A stretch of 64,000 nucleotides of DNA, from the NCBI GenBank assembly GCA_035235625.1, contig CP141149.1, forward strand, positions 34,341,753 through 34,405,752, written 5' to 3'. Below, one piece after another: positions 23,300-35,562 of this stretch (position 1 is the first letter of the stretch; each line of letters starts with the position of its first letter). This DNA is from Saururus chinensis. Lineage: Eukaryota; Streptophyta; Magnoliopsida; Piperales; Saururaceae. Made by a program: the position numbers and the translations under genes. A model generated the notes under the pieces. That model searched no databases. It was not told the origin of the DNA and saw nothing but the letters and a program-made list of their open reading frames with translations.

Positions 23300-26242
23300 T
23301 ATATTAAGTTGTTAAAAGTTTTAATAATATTATCTGATATATGTGCTTTATTAAACTAATATTATTTTTTAAATGTTTGAAGCCTTAGCATTGGAGGAGA
23401 CGGAGGTTCTTTCATCAATATTTGCTCCTTATCTAACACCTAGAGCTGATATTGAACATGACAAACCTTGATGGTAAATTTTTTCTCACCTGTATTTTGA
23501 TTTTCAAGCATGTTGCTTTGATATGCTGCTTTTTCATCGGTTTGAGAAGAGGTTTAATATTCTTCATATATCTAATATGATTTTTGCAATTAGGAGTATG
23601 TTGTTTCCTGCCACCCTGCAACATAAGTGTTCTTTCTTTCCTTGTATGCATCTCCTCTTTTATAATGCTCTTTTTTCTTCTATGATCTTTATAGTAAGTT
23701 CATTTGTCAAGCATGGCTTGTATATTATGGAATAAATGGTAAATAACTTATTTCTTTAAGTATTGTGCCTTATTTCAATACCGTGGTTGAAATATGGGAG
23801 GATGGGTGCCTTTGCATGGTCACTTTCACTTTTGTATTTGCCATGGGTGATTAAAGGAAAATGGTTTTGGGTATATGGGAGGTTACTGTTTCATGCATGC
23901 ACTCACACATATATATGGTTCTAATTTGAGATGAGCTTGGTTGAAGGCAAGTGTAGAAAGTAACAATAGGTGAACATTTTAATAAAAAAGCTATATAAAA
24001 GAACTCACTCTTTACTTTATGCACACTTGATTGCCATCAAACATTCTTATTATTTATGAAGCAGATATTTGTTATGTTAAATTTAAACAAATTTATTAGC
24101 ATCCGAGATTAAATTGTGGCTCAAGAGGTGCTGAGGCAACTGAATTTCCAAGAAGTTGATTTCTCAAAGAACTAAAATGTTTCCCTTTAATGTTGTTTCT
24201 TGGAGGAGCAATGCATTCTTTAGTGTTGCTCATAACCTAGCTGCTATAGTTATGATGCCTACTAGGAGATTTGTCAAAGTGCACATGTATAATTTGTACC
24301 TAATGGAGCATAATTTCTATGTTTCTCTATTTTTTTTATGGCATATGCCCACTTATAGTATCGTCCAAGTATCTAGGCTGCCAATTTTGCAAATGTTACT
24401 TCAACACACACTAGTGATACTACTGTGGCCGAAAAGAAAGACTAAGATAATATCTAGAATAAGTAGTATCAGTAATGTTTTGGTCATGAAGGAGAGGTCA
24501 AAATAAATTAATTAAGTGGTACTCGTGATTGCGTTGGCAATTAACTGTTTGTTCCTTTGATTCATAATTTGAATGATTCTTTAGCTAAGTTTCTCATTCT
24601 TACAAGGGTGAGTTATGGTTTCCTCTCTGTTTTTACTTGCAGAGTGCTAGTAGCGCCTTTGTGGTGTGATATCTTGCATGAGTAGAAAGCAGAAATAGCT
24701 CAGCTTTTGGGGGGAGTCTACTAAGTGAAAAGTGGGTGATCGACCATGTGCAAGCATTGGATTTTGCAAAAAAAAGAACATCATGATTCATGGGTGATTT
24801 TGATTTTGCTAAGAAAGAACAACTTTTGTGAATTTACTGAGATGGCATGTTCTGGGCTAGTTTTTGTTGGCATTTGAATTTCAACTAGTGATCTCTTGTC
24901 ATTTGTGACCAACTGGATCAAGTCAACAGTTTGTAGACTTTTGGTTCATATTTTATGGCTGATTTCCCAAATATAGGTGATTAGAATTCACATTGGTTCT
25001 TCCTAATTGAATATTTGGTTGTTCTTAGTTGTTCGATGTATTGATTAGAATTCACGATGGTTCTTCCTAATTGAGTATTAAAAGAGCAGTTTTTTGTGTT
25101 ACTTCTTTGAAAAGTAAGCATGGTTTGTGGGTGGTCTTATTTTTAGCCCAGTTTATTTGAGTTCCATAGACGTGTTTAAATGAATAAAATTGCTTATGAG
25201 TATGGCAACTTTACATGTACACTTTGAATATCGTGAAAAATCATACAAGAGTTTGCAGTTTATATATTTTTGTTATATATGGCTTTCTAAACTTCTGGCT
25301 CCTTTTCAAATAGAAACTGATTTGCAGCTTTGGAGGAATTGGTTAGTAAATACTGGACAATGATTGTTTTGTGGAAAATATGCTAATAATCTCAATCAAT
25401 TAGTATATATGAAAAGAAGTTATACGTCTAGCATGGGTATGGAAAAAAAATAGCATCTAAATCACTAACGGCTCTTTTGATATTGTATCAATATGTATCA
25501 GTCGTATCGATATGGTATGACCGATATGTATCTGCTTTTGGTGTGGGAGGCATATTACTCGTGTATTTATATCGGTCTCAATTGTTATGGGTACGTATTA
25601 GTCAATATGGGCCGTATTAACCAATACAGTCTTTCATGTCTTTAAATGTGTTTTAAGTATTGCATAACATCTAAATCACCTTTAACCTTGTAACAATCTA
25701 AAAATATGAAACAATAACTACATTAGGCAAGGGAAATTAAAACCCTTTTAAAATATATATTAAGTAAGCCTAATTCGTTGAGATTGTTTCATATCTAAAT
25801 ACTATTTAGGAATTTATAATTATTTTTTATTTAAAAAATAATAAAATAAAATTTTTTAATAAATATTTGATTTTAATAATCAAATTTTACGGTATGTTCA
25901 AGTTACATCTCATTGTGAGGCCAAAAATACCCTTTTTTGAGTTGAATGTAATTATAGCCCATTAAGAGCCTGTGACCGGTTTATGATCGTTTACTTTTAA
26001 ATGGGCTATGAGTAGTCCGGCTTAACAGGCTCCGGCTCTAAATAAATGCCCAAGCCCAGCCCGATTACCAGCCCTAATAGTAGGTATTTATTAACCTAAT
26101 TCTTCTTCATTAAAATTTTGAACTATTTGCCCGACCAGAGCGTATTCCTCCAATGTCATCATATCATCAACAAAATGTCTATAGTAACAAATTAAACGTA
26201 GGCAACAAAATAAGTAATTCACTTAGTTCATCATAGCCAAAT

Positions 26243-26324
26243 AACAAATCAGATAGTTCATTCTTTCGGTGTTTCCATATACTAACAAATCAGATAGTTC
26301 ATTCTTTCGGTGTTTCCATATACT
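26243..26324. repeat. 41-bp perfect tandem duplication
   Basis: AACAAATCAGATAGTTCATT and the following CTTTCGGTGTTTCCATATACT occur twice in tandem (26243-26283 and 26284-26324). The copies look identical, so the duplication is recent. Confidence 0.85.
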
Positions 26325-27197
26325 CTGCTTAGTGAGACCTCCACATCGAATAAAAACTTATAAATGCACGACCAGCCTGCAAGAGCAGAAAAAAATATTA
26401 CAATTTCAAACAAACATGGATGTGGAAAGCCACTTCAATTCGTAGCAAACCCCCATGAAATTTTACTACTACACATTGACTAGTAAATAGCGAACCACAG
26501 ACATCATTCAATATTCAAGGTCGTTCATCATCCGAACAGACGACAGCCATGCATCCTTTATCTACAGCAGCAGGGTGATATGTAGATAAACGGCACATAC
26601 TTAAGGTCCAACCTGACTTCTGAGATGAAATTCCCCACAGTTGCGCTGCCAAATGGCTAGGAGTATTAACCCCAAGCATAGAACACATTTTCCATATCAC
26701 AGAAAAAAGAAAAAAACCTACAACACTTCAAGTCTTCCAAGACCATGTCAATGCCGCACCCTTTGTTCCAACTAGAAGTTTCTCCTTACATATCGCTGGG
26801 ATGAATACATCAACATAAGAAAGTATTTAGGCCATAAACAAGAAATTCATGGGTATCCGTCGCAAACTTTTACAGGAAATACAAAGAGGGGCGAGTTGTG
26901 ATTCAAGAGCTTCCACAAAATCCTTTAAGCAAAATGCATCTGAGCCGGATTTATCCCTCTAGTGAAAGAGGGAAAAATGATTTAAAGAAAAAAAAAAGAT
27001 TTTAAAGTCTCATGACATATGCTGAGGCCTGCATTTCAAGGTATAACTCAAATTTTGCATACCACAGATGATACATTTATAAACAGCATCAACACTCACA
27101 GCTATAAAATTAAAATAAACAAAGAACAAGGGAAAAAAGGGCATCTTGCCGAACCCACATTCGCCGCTCAGATGTTCAGGCTAACTCTCCTTTATCC
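26325..27197. other. 3' flank of the SUO-like gene
   Basis: No separate gene was recognised. The portion nearest 27197 should be the 3' untranslated region of the minus-strand gene. The small minus-strand frame at 26515-26700 matches nothing I know. Confidence 0.4.
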
Positions 27198-30100
27198 CTA
27201 CTGCCACGAAGGCTGTTTGTAGCTAAATCTCTCAACCTCCCACCCTCCTTCAGGCTCCTTTCTCTTAACAGCCTGATACATCCTTGCTTGCTCCTCAGAC
27301 AGGGCCTGAGAGCTGCCAATAGAGAATTGCCTCGATGATTGTGGCGGCAATCTCTCATCCCTACCTTCCCCATCAGTGCTTCCAGGACCTGTGTTAAGAT
27401 CCAGACATCCTTGTCGGTTCCACTTCCGATTGGTGTCAGACCCACCAGTCGTGTTACTAACATCAGGAAGGCTTATTACATATGGTCTTGGGTAATGAGA
27501 TGATAATGCACCTCCTGGTCCCACCAACTGTGAAGGGACGGCAGGAAAGCATGAGCTTCCTCCTGTTGTAGGATCCATGTATGTTGATGATCCAACAGAG
27601 AATGATGTTGAGGGCACAGGGAAACTGGTACCAAAGGGAAAACCCGCATAATGGAAAGGCGCAGGTGCTGAAGCAAATGGCATAGGTGAAGAAGACAGCA
27701 CCGGAGCTTGATAGAGATCACCTCCAAACGTCCCACCAGAACCTGGCCCCACTATCCTTTGGTGGGCTCCAGCAGTTGTAACAATTGAGTAAGACTGCTG
27801 ATCTCCCCCTCTATCAGGTAAGAAAGAAGGGATGGCCATGGCAGAGTAAGAATTGCCAGGGGGAAGCCATGAAGAGAAGTTCCCCAACTCTGCATTGCTC
27901 AACCTCACCCCAGGAATAGAAGGCATACAGGGCACATTGCCCTTTGGATAATGGTTCCTTGAGGCTAGATCCAGACCTGCCGCTTCATCAATGCCAGGGC
28001 CGTCATTCAAATCAAAGTCCCTCAATACATTCACTTCACCACTGCGGAATCCACTGGATGACGGTGAACTTGCTACTGGCGGCAAAACATCCAATCTGCG
28101 TCTGACATTTGGTTGGAACTGCAGCCCCACTTCATTGCTTTCATCAACCCTGTTCAAATCAAGATCAAGGCCTCCACTACTTCGTTGAGTTGCAGAATTA
28201 CCAACAAGCCTTGATTCACGCACTGCCTGTGGAACTGAGCTCTGAAGAGCTGTATCTTCAAAAACTCTATCATCAGCAACATTTAAATCAATATCCAACT
28301 GCGCGCGACACTTTTTTCCAGTATTGGATTCAGAAGTTGAAACTTCTGCACTGGCAAGCAATGTGTCTATAATCTTCCGGGGTTCTGCTCGTCGGAAAGC
28401 ACTGGTGGCAGCTGACCCTTTCCATCCGAGCTCTCCCTTACTCTTCAATAGGTCCTCAGGAGGTTGAAAAGGCCCCTTTGCAGCAGCAGCTACAGTAATT
28501 GATGTGGGCAGGCTTGTGGTGGTAGGAGGCAAAACAGAAAACATCAATGGGCCAGGCAAATGAATCGCAGCAGATGGCCCTGATGTAGGTGCAGAAACAG
28601 AAACATCCCGATGGTTCCCTTCATCTGGTGGAAGCCCTTCGTTCAAATCAAAATCAATCTTTGCACTAGTATCTAACAAAGCAGCAGAAGCTTCATCACT
28701 AGAAACACATTTTCCCACCTCATCTACTTCAGCACCAGATAACTTGAATCCTCCAGCCTTTGAACAGATCTCAGAATCCTCCCCTGAAACTACACCTGGT
28801 GGTCTGGCATGGTCAAGGGTTACCTTTCTCTCCATAGAATGTTCCTCGGTCTTTTCAGAAATATTGTCTTCTCCAACTCGATTATCAGGGATTGTGGAAC
28901 TAACAGTAATGTCCACTGGCTTCTCATCAGTTGCAGGCAGGTGACTTGTCCTTTCAACAACTTCAACAATTTTGACCATACATTCTTCAGAAGAAACTGA
29001 TGTTTTCCCACGTCTGTCCACCTCTGACAGATTTTTTGCCCCAGAAGGTGACTGCTGCTGAAGTGAGCTGTCATTCACCGATTTCTGGCCAAATCTATCT
29101 GAACAATTCAAGTTTTCATCATCTTCATTCTCAACTTTCACACCAGTAACAGACTCACCAATGTCACACGTGTCGCCTTTAGCATTAGGCATATGCTCAG
29201 ATGCCACACCCACCATATTTTCATCTATTTTCTTCTCAAGCTTTTGGTCAACAACCCTAAGTTCATTTTCTGATGCATCCTTCCCTTTTACCTTATCATA
29301 GACATGACCATCACAGTTGTCTCCAACCCTATCGGTTTTATCCTCCTGAAGGGGTTGCTGGCCTGCTTGAACTTCCAAGCCTTCTTTTCGATCCACAGAA
29401 GAAGCTCTTTCAGATAACAAATTTTCCAAACAGGTCTCCTGCCCATGTTCAGCCATTTCACTGGTTTTACTCTCAGACTTTAAGTTTGCCTCAGAATCAA
29501 GACTTCTTACATTTTGCTCCCCCAAAGCATTATTATCAGACAACTGGAAACTGTTACTCCCATTTTCTGAAGAAGCATTATTTTTATTTACAACTGAAGC
29601 ACTATGAGGTACTCTACGTTCAACAGGCGAAGAACCCATTTCTGCATCTTCTTTTTCTAAATTACATGCAGCAGACTTATCTAGCCCGTCCTGCACCTCA
29701 TGTGAGGAATCAGGGAAGGCGAGTCTCAACTTTGCATCCTGTCTATTTGGCGCATCATCAGCAGCTGGAGAATTTCTCCCAAGAGAGCCACTGGAGGAGG
29801 TCAAATCAGATTTTGACATTTCACCAGCTGCCACACTGGCAAGAAGATTCATTCCCATGTCATCCCCAACAGGCGGTAAAGGTGTGCTAGCATCTTCAGA
29901 ATCCTTAACGCAGCTTTCAATCAAAGCATTTATTGAGCTCAGAGAAGATTCAAAATGTTTATTTGGCTTTGAATCAGGCAAAGAACCATTTGTCTCATTT
30001 TCTGATGATAATGGAGCTCCTTTATATTTACCAGTTAATTTCCCAGTTTCTTCAGTGCTTTTGCTTTGCTGATCATCTGGAAGAGCGTCAGGAGATCTAT

Positions 30101-33100
30101 CCCCTTCATCAGAACCACCACCATCTTTCAAATCATTGCTCTGCCAGGACTCATTGTTCACATCTGCAGCATTAAATGATCGGTTGGCATCACCCTTCCC
30201 CTTAGCCTTTCGATCATAGGGGTCTATTTTTTCAGAAACTACAGGAGAAGAAGCTCTGCTACCCGTAGCAGAAGGGTCTTCCAAAGAGCCACCACTCACA
30301 CTTCGTGCAGGACTTCGTCCAGGGTTTGGAAGTCTAACAATAAGTCTGTTTGCATGGTCACCAATGGCCACATCAACAGCCCTTTCACTCATCAATCCAG
30401 ACTGAGATACTTTATCAGGCAAAGCATTTTTGTTAACTCCACATTTAACAATCCCTGCATCTTTTTGGGCATTAGTAGCACCTGAACTCACATAGCCATT
30501 GCTTGGTTTCCTGTTACGAGACACATTAGTCAGATTCTTGCTAGCGCTGATGGATCCAGCATTTGTACTCCTGGCATCGTCTTTACACACTGAAGCCAAA
30601 TTTTTAACATGATCACTTGAACAAGACTGACTGTTATTTTGTGATTGGCTTGAACTACTGCTCCTATCCTCCTTTATAGGTGTCAAAGGCATATCTGAGC
30701 CTTGTTTTGAAATTATTATTGCTGAAGAAGGTAAAGAAGCAGTTGATTTCATAGATCCTGGTGACGATGATGATGTTGACTTAATAACAGTATCTACATG
30801 GCCAAGTTTTATAGATGCTTTGGATGCAGATGGCTGTGTGATGGAGCTTTTTATGACAGCCTCTGAGGAAGCACCAGACCGTCGGTTTCCACCATGAGAA
30901 ACATCAGAAACTCCAGGCTTGCCAGGCCATGACCCTGTCTGGCTTTGTACAGACTTAGCATCATTCATCTTCATTTCTGCTTCCACACGTTTCTTCCATG
31001 TATCAACCAAACTTCGTGCTTTCTTCTGTATTTCCAAATTCTTATGGCCGCGCAAGTGGTTCACAGACTTGCCAACATTACAAGTCTGCAGAGCATGAAG
31101 GTTAACAGGCAATTTATCAAGTGCACGCAGAAGAGATAAAAGGAATTCATCAACAGACTTATCACTTTCTCTGGGGCTACTTCCCTCACCAATCTTCCCT
31201 TTGTGAGCCTCTTGGAGCCAATCATCTAAAACAGGCACGCCCCGGAGGTGAACAAATTGACCAAGGCAATCATACTTATCCGTGGCAGCAATGACATCAG
31301 CAAGCATCATCCGGCCTGCCAAGTCAATTTTCTTCTCCACTCTATCAAGCTGCATGAGATGTACCAGTTTCTCAACAGCTTCAAAGTTAATTAGTCCTCC
31401 TTCTTTGTCAGTTATCCCTGCAATATCTAACTTTATGCTGCTTTCCAGTTTGGCTGGAGAAGGATCCCCTTCATCCAGTTTGGATAATCGCTCTCGCTTA
31501 ATGTTTTCTGTGCCCTGGTCCCCTCTTTCTCTCTTCTTACCTTTGCCTTGATGGGGAACCAAGGTAGAGCTGTTCTGCACAACGTTTTCTGAACCAGGTT
31601 TTACCTGCTGGGTAGAGGTCGGACCATTCAAAGGCTTCGGAGAGCGGCCTCCTGATTGCACTGCTGCATGCATTTCTAGTCGTGTTTTGTCTAATAGCTG
31701 ATCTACCTCCTCCTGTCGCTCCTGATCATTGATGAATAAAATCAAGCAAAAGCAACCAGATTATGCAAATGGAAAAGGAAGGGGTTTAAGAAATACAAAA
31801 AAAATCATGAAAGATGGTAATGTACTACTTACATTGATATAGTCTTTATCAGTTAGCCACCATAAACGCTTGTTTGCAATGTCATACACTCGACGGCATA
31901 CAAATGAGGGTATCCCAGAAGGAAGTTCAACACCTTTACGAAGAAATGCAACCTTACAAGGATGGAGCAATGATGCAGCAGGTATCTCATCCTTGTGGAA
32001 CGAGTAAAATACCTCGTTAGGGGCAGCTTCCAGCAAAGTTCCCTTATTAAGCTTAATGTCTCCTGGTCGGTAAAGCCAATTCACACCTAGATTGAGATGA
32101 TTATCTTCTATTCCCAATGACAAAGAACGAATTATTCCAATGAAAGGTGGGGAATTTCCAGCCTGGAAAAGCGCACAATCACCAATACTAACCTTGCGCC
32201 CATCCTTAAGTCAAAAGAAACAGACAGAAAACATCTAAAGACGTCAGGAAAAAAAAAACATTCACAAGAAACTCCTAAATCTGTTATGCATATACAGAGA
32301 CGTGAAAATATGAATGGTAAAAATTCAAAGCAAATGTTTTTTTACTGGATTCGAGAGGAGAGCAGAACATATAAAAATATGCAGGTAAAATATATGTTAA
32401 ACTATCTTCGTGTTAAAACTTACCTTTAAATAGTTAAAGAGAGTGGATACCTTCTTTCTGTTCCAATGTGATATTGGAACAATGTATGGATTACACCTTT
32501 ACACTTAAACAACATATAAGTTTTATTGTATGGAAAAGTAAGAGGTAGAACAGCTAACTACAAAAATCCCATAAAGCCCAATATGTTGAGCAAATTCAAG
32601 AATATATGTTAATAAAACTTCATAAGAGAGTGATCATTTCCGAGAACTCCCTCATAGTAAAACTTTACGTAACTAGAACTCATGGTTATACATTGAATTT
32701 TTTATGGGAATGATATCAGATAGTAACAAATTGACTATAAAGCTTGCTGGTTGTAATTACTTCACCCAGAAGAGCAGATAGAAGGAAGAAGAATATTCAG
32801 CTGGGCAACAAAAGACCAGCAATACAACAGTTGTCCTCATGAGTCATGACTTGTGCATATACATTTTAAACTCAGGGTATAGAATAGTTCTTATAGTACA
32901 ATAAGCTAAATCTTAAATAGACTGAAGGGATAATTTACAATACACACATGGAGGGATAATTTACCATATAGTCATAGAGGGATTACAATCAATGCATCAA
33001 TTTAAAATTTCAATCACAAAAAATCTACTAGTATCTTCATGCAAAAATCACGTCCTTTTTTCCAGGCACCTTTGAATGTAAGGTGCTGGTAACGAAGTCA

Positions 33101-33439
33101 GGGATAGGTACAACAACCAATCCATTGTCCAATCTCGCATTTGTTCCCAATTTCAACTGCCAGAATTAATAGTCAATATCCAAGGACACGGACCTAGACA
33201 TATGTTCATTGCCAGCAATCCATGACAAAATGCACAGAAAAGAAGCAAATGGAAAAGATTCAATATAAAAACACACACAAAAAAAAGTAAGAATGAAGAA
33301 GAAGACAGGATTAGATAAGTGAAAATGGGACCTTGCAAAAGGAATCGAGGGAAGAATCAGCTACCGGCGTTGTACCGAGTGGGGGCCCAGGCCACATGTG
33401 CCACGTCCGTTTCTTCTCCTCACCTTCCCGCCCATGCAT
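27198..33439 (-). CDS. SUO: SUO-like BAH and TFIIS-N domain protein
   Basis: The exons are 33439-33332 (36 aa), 32204-31833 (124 aa) and 31721-27198 (1507 aa), all joined by in-phase GT-AG introns, giving 1667 aa. The start is the ATG of MHGREGEEKKRTWHMWPGPP, the conserved N-terminus of this family. Exon 2 is the BAH domain (residues about 37-160; NWLYRPGDIKL, AAPNEVFYSFHKDEIPAASL, CKVAFLRKG). A TFIIS N-terminal helical bundle follows at about 290-408 (VPVLDDWLQEAHKG, LRALDKLPVNLHAL, VNHLRGHKN). The rest is long, Ser-rich and disordered, ending KRKEPEGGWEVERF..KQPSWQ, with GW dipeptides (GWKG, GGWE). Arabidopsis SUO acts with GW repeats in microRNA-mediated translational repression and phase change; the same role is inferred here. 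Two DLNxxP motifs occur near the C-terminus. Confidence 0.93.
33070..33156 (-). other. Potential in-frame 87-nt cassette exon in SUO intron 1
   Basis: Between exons 1 and 2 an 87-nt stretch is bounded by TCTGGCAG (acceptor) and AAAG|GTGCC (donor). It is open for exactly 29 codons and would be phase-neutral between the flanking phase-0 exons. Its translation begins LKLGTNARLDNGLVVVPIPD. Family proteins I recall lack this insert, so it is either an alternative exon or a chance open stretch. Confidence 0.35.
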
Positions 33440-33810
33440 AGCCTTGCATCCTTCCCAATTTGAGCTTCGAACCCTGCAACGAGACACATCAATCCCCACC
33501 CGATTTAATTCAACCACCTCGCCAACAAACCCTAATTTCCGGAAATTCCCAAATTACAGCTTCCCAGAATCATCTCCGCAGCTACAAAAAACAACAAACG
33601 CCCGCAATTCCTCCACCAACAAACAAACCCGGCCCGGAACGATCGAACAACAAGGAGCAAAACTATCGACAACCGCGTCCTCTCGCAGGCCCAGACAACA
33701 GAAGAAGAATCGGATCCAAGGGAGTAGAGGCAGGAGATCCAAAGACGAAGAAATTGAGGAATTCGGGAGGACCCAACGACCTTTTGCGCCTATCGGGGTT
33801 AGCAAGTGAT

Positions 33811-33835
33811 CGAGAGAGAGAGAGAGAGAGAGAGG
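33811..33835. repeat. (GA)n microsatellite in the SUO-like 5' region
   Basis: About twelve GA units lie 370 bp upstream of the start codon, CT-rich on the gene's coding strand. CT/GA tracts are common near plant transcription starts. A candidate 5' untranslated intron acceptor (GTTGCAG at about 33480-33474) lies between this tract and the ATG. Confidence 0.75.
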
Positions 33836-33839
33836 GAGG

Positions 33840-34700
33840 AAGGGGCGGGACGGAAGGGGAAGAGGGGTGGGGAGACGAAGGGGAACGGGGCTTTCTAAGA
33901 CGCACACGGCAAAATGGAAGACGTAGACTACTGGCTTGGGTAGCGGAGGCAGCTACCTACGGGCACCTCGGGCAGGCATTTCTACTGGCTCTTCTCCTTA
34001 TTTACGTATTCGAATACCGGTATTTATGTACCGCCAGCGTATATGCTTTATTCTGTGTGGGTCCCGGGGTAGCGCGGGCCACGCTTGAGCCTGGTTTTTG
34101 GGCGGCCCAGCAGTCCACGCGCTCGTGCGGTGAGATCGCGGCGTCGATCCACCGACGTGGGCTCCTGAAGGGGCGGGTTGCGTGCGGCTGCTATAAATGC
34201 TTTTGCAACGTCCTAAATTTAGGAATTAATGTACATCTCTTAACTACCCAACCACTAATACGAGTCACCCCTCAATTTTGTGCTTTAAATCTGCAAATTT
34301 AGTTGAACAGAGCAGTAAGTAGAGTATTTTTTTCTGGTAAACAGAAAAGCAGTTATATATTCCTTCAGGACTCAATATTAAATATAAAATGATATTCTAT
34401 TTTAGATGCTTAACCTTTTAAATTGAGTCATATTGAGTTATTGTTATATATTTTTTAAAATATAGTTATTAATAATTATTAATATGGGACATTTAAAATA
34501 TTACTTATGAGTCAATCCCAAGTTTTATTATGAACGAGCTAGTGAAGAACATCTTCAAAGAGTTGCCTCCTTTTTAGTGTCTCGGTGGCATTTTAACGAA
34601 GATACTTTTTTATTTTTTGAGTTAATCTGTTGGATCAGTTGTTCAAGATTTTTGGTCACTACCCATACCCAATAGAATAAATTAAATCACTTCTTATGAA
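33840..34700. other. Promoter-side flank of the SUO-like gene, then AT-rich DNA
   Basis: The sequence is GC-rich to about 34200 and AT-rich beyond. It should contain the promoter of the minus-strand gene, but I see no unambiguous TATA box. The plus-strand frame 33460-34302 runs antisense to the 5' region and is probably a compositional shadow. Confidence 0.4.
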
Positions 34701-35562
34701 TTTATATCGATATTGATCATAGTGACAATATTGATGACTATAAGATCTATAAATTTAATATTTTTTTATTAGTGTTAAAAAAAATTATGTGTGTTTTAAT
34801 TTTGTGGGATTGTTTGCCTTAATTATGAAATTTTTGGGGTTTATTTTGGTTTTTAGTTAAAAAGCATTAGTGTCTAGTTTAATCTACCAATAGCCACACT
34901 AATTATTATAATTTTTCCTAATTTTTTTTTTAATTAAGAAAATTGGCCTCACCTTATGACCCACGTCCATCTCTGGAGATGTGTCAACTTCTTGAGCCGC
35001 CGACCTTCACTTGACATTTCAATGAGTTTAGGCTTTGTCAAATTCATTTTTTGTTCCAATTCATAAAAGTGAGTTCATTTATTTTCTCATTAGGCACATT
35101 CTATACTCATTTACTTGACCTACCTACAAATAAAAACATTGGCCTCCTTCCCTATTTGGGGTGGGCTAAGACTCTGAGGCTTTGGAGAGCCCTTAATTCA
35201 TCTCAAAAAGGAAAATCTTAATCCAAAGTATAAGATCTCTAATCCTTTCATGTTTTCTTTGATTTTTACCCTAAAATCTCATGTTTTTTTTCTCTTTAAT
35301 CGAATTCTAGGTTTTCTTCTTGTTATGTTCATTACTTTACCCATGATTTGATACCTTGTATTCGGATTTATTGTTTTTACTCTTGTAATTATTGTTTTGG
35401 GCACAAGAAGGTATTAGATGTATCATCTAGTAATGATTTTGAGTATCTTTTTGGTAGAAATGTTAGATTTTTTACTTGGGGCTAATATATTTTAATTTGT
35501 TGATTGGGGTTTTTTTGATATTTCGAAGTGAATCAAGGTTTACATTCTTATTTGAGGTAAGA

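Larger units (their letters stand above)
21934..26080. mobile_element. Decayed hAT-family DNA transposon
   Basis: The two ends carry matching inverted repeats: GGGCTGGTAATCGGGCC on the left (about 21940) and GCCCGATTACCAGCCC on the right (about 26058-26074). Both ends contain GGGCTGGTAATCGGGC when read inward, the style of end seen in plant hAT elements. Inside, at 23095-23299, is a relic of the hAT C-terminal dimerisation domain. About 4.1 kb is a plausible length for a once-autonomous element. The rest of the transposase is not recognisable and no clean 8-bp duplication remains, so it is old. Confidence 0.7.

Noticed and set aside
33460..34302. 280-codon plus-strand frame
   Set aside because: It is antisense to the SUO-like exon 1 and leader, with low-complexity composition (Arg/Glu from the GA tract) and no recognised domain.
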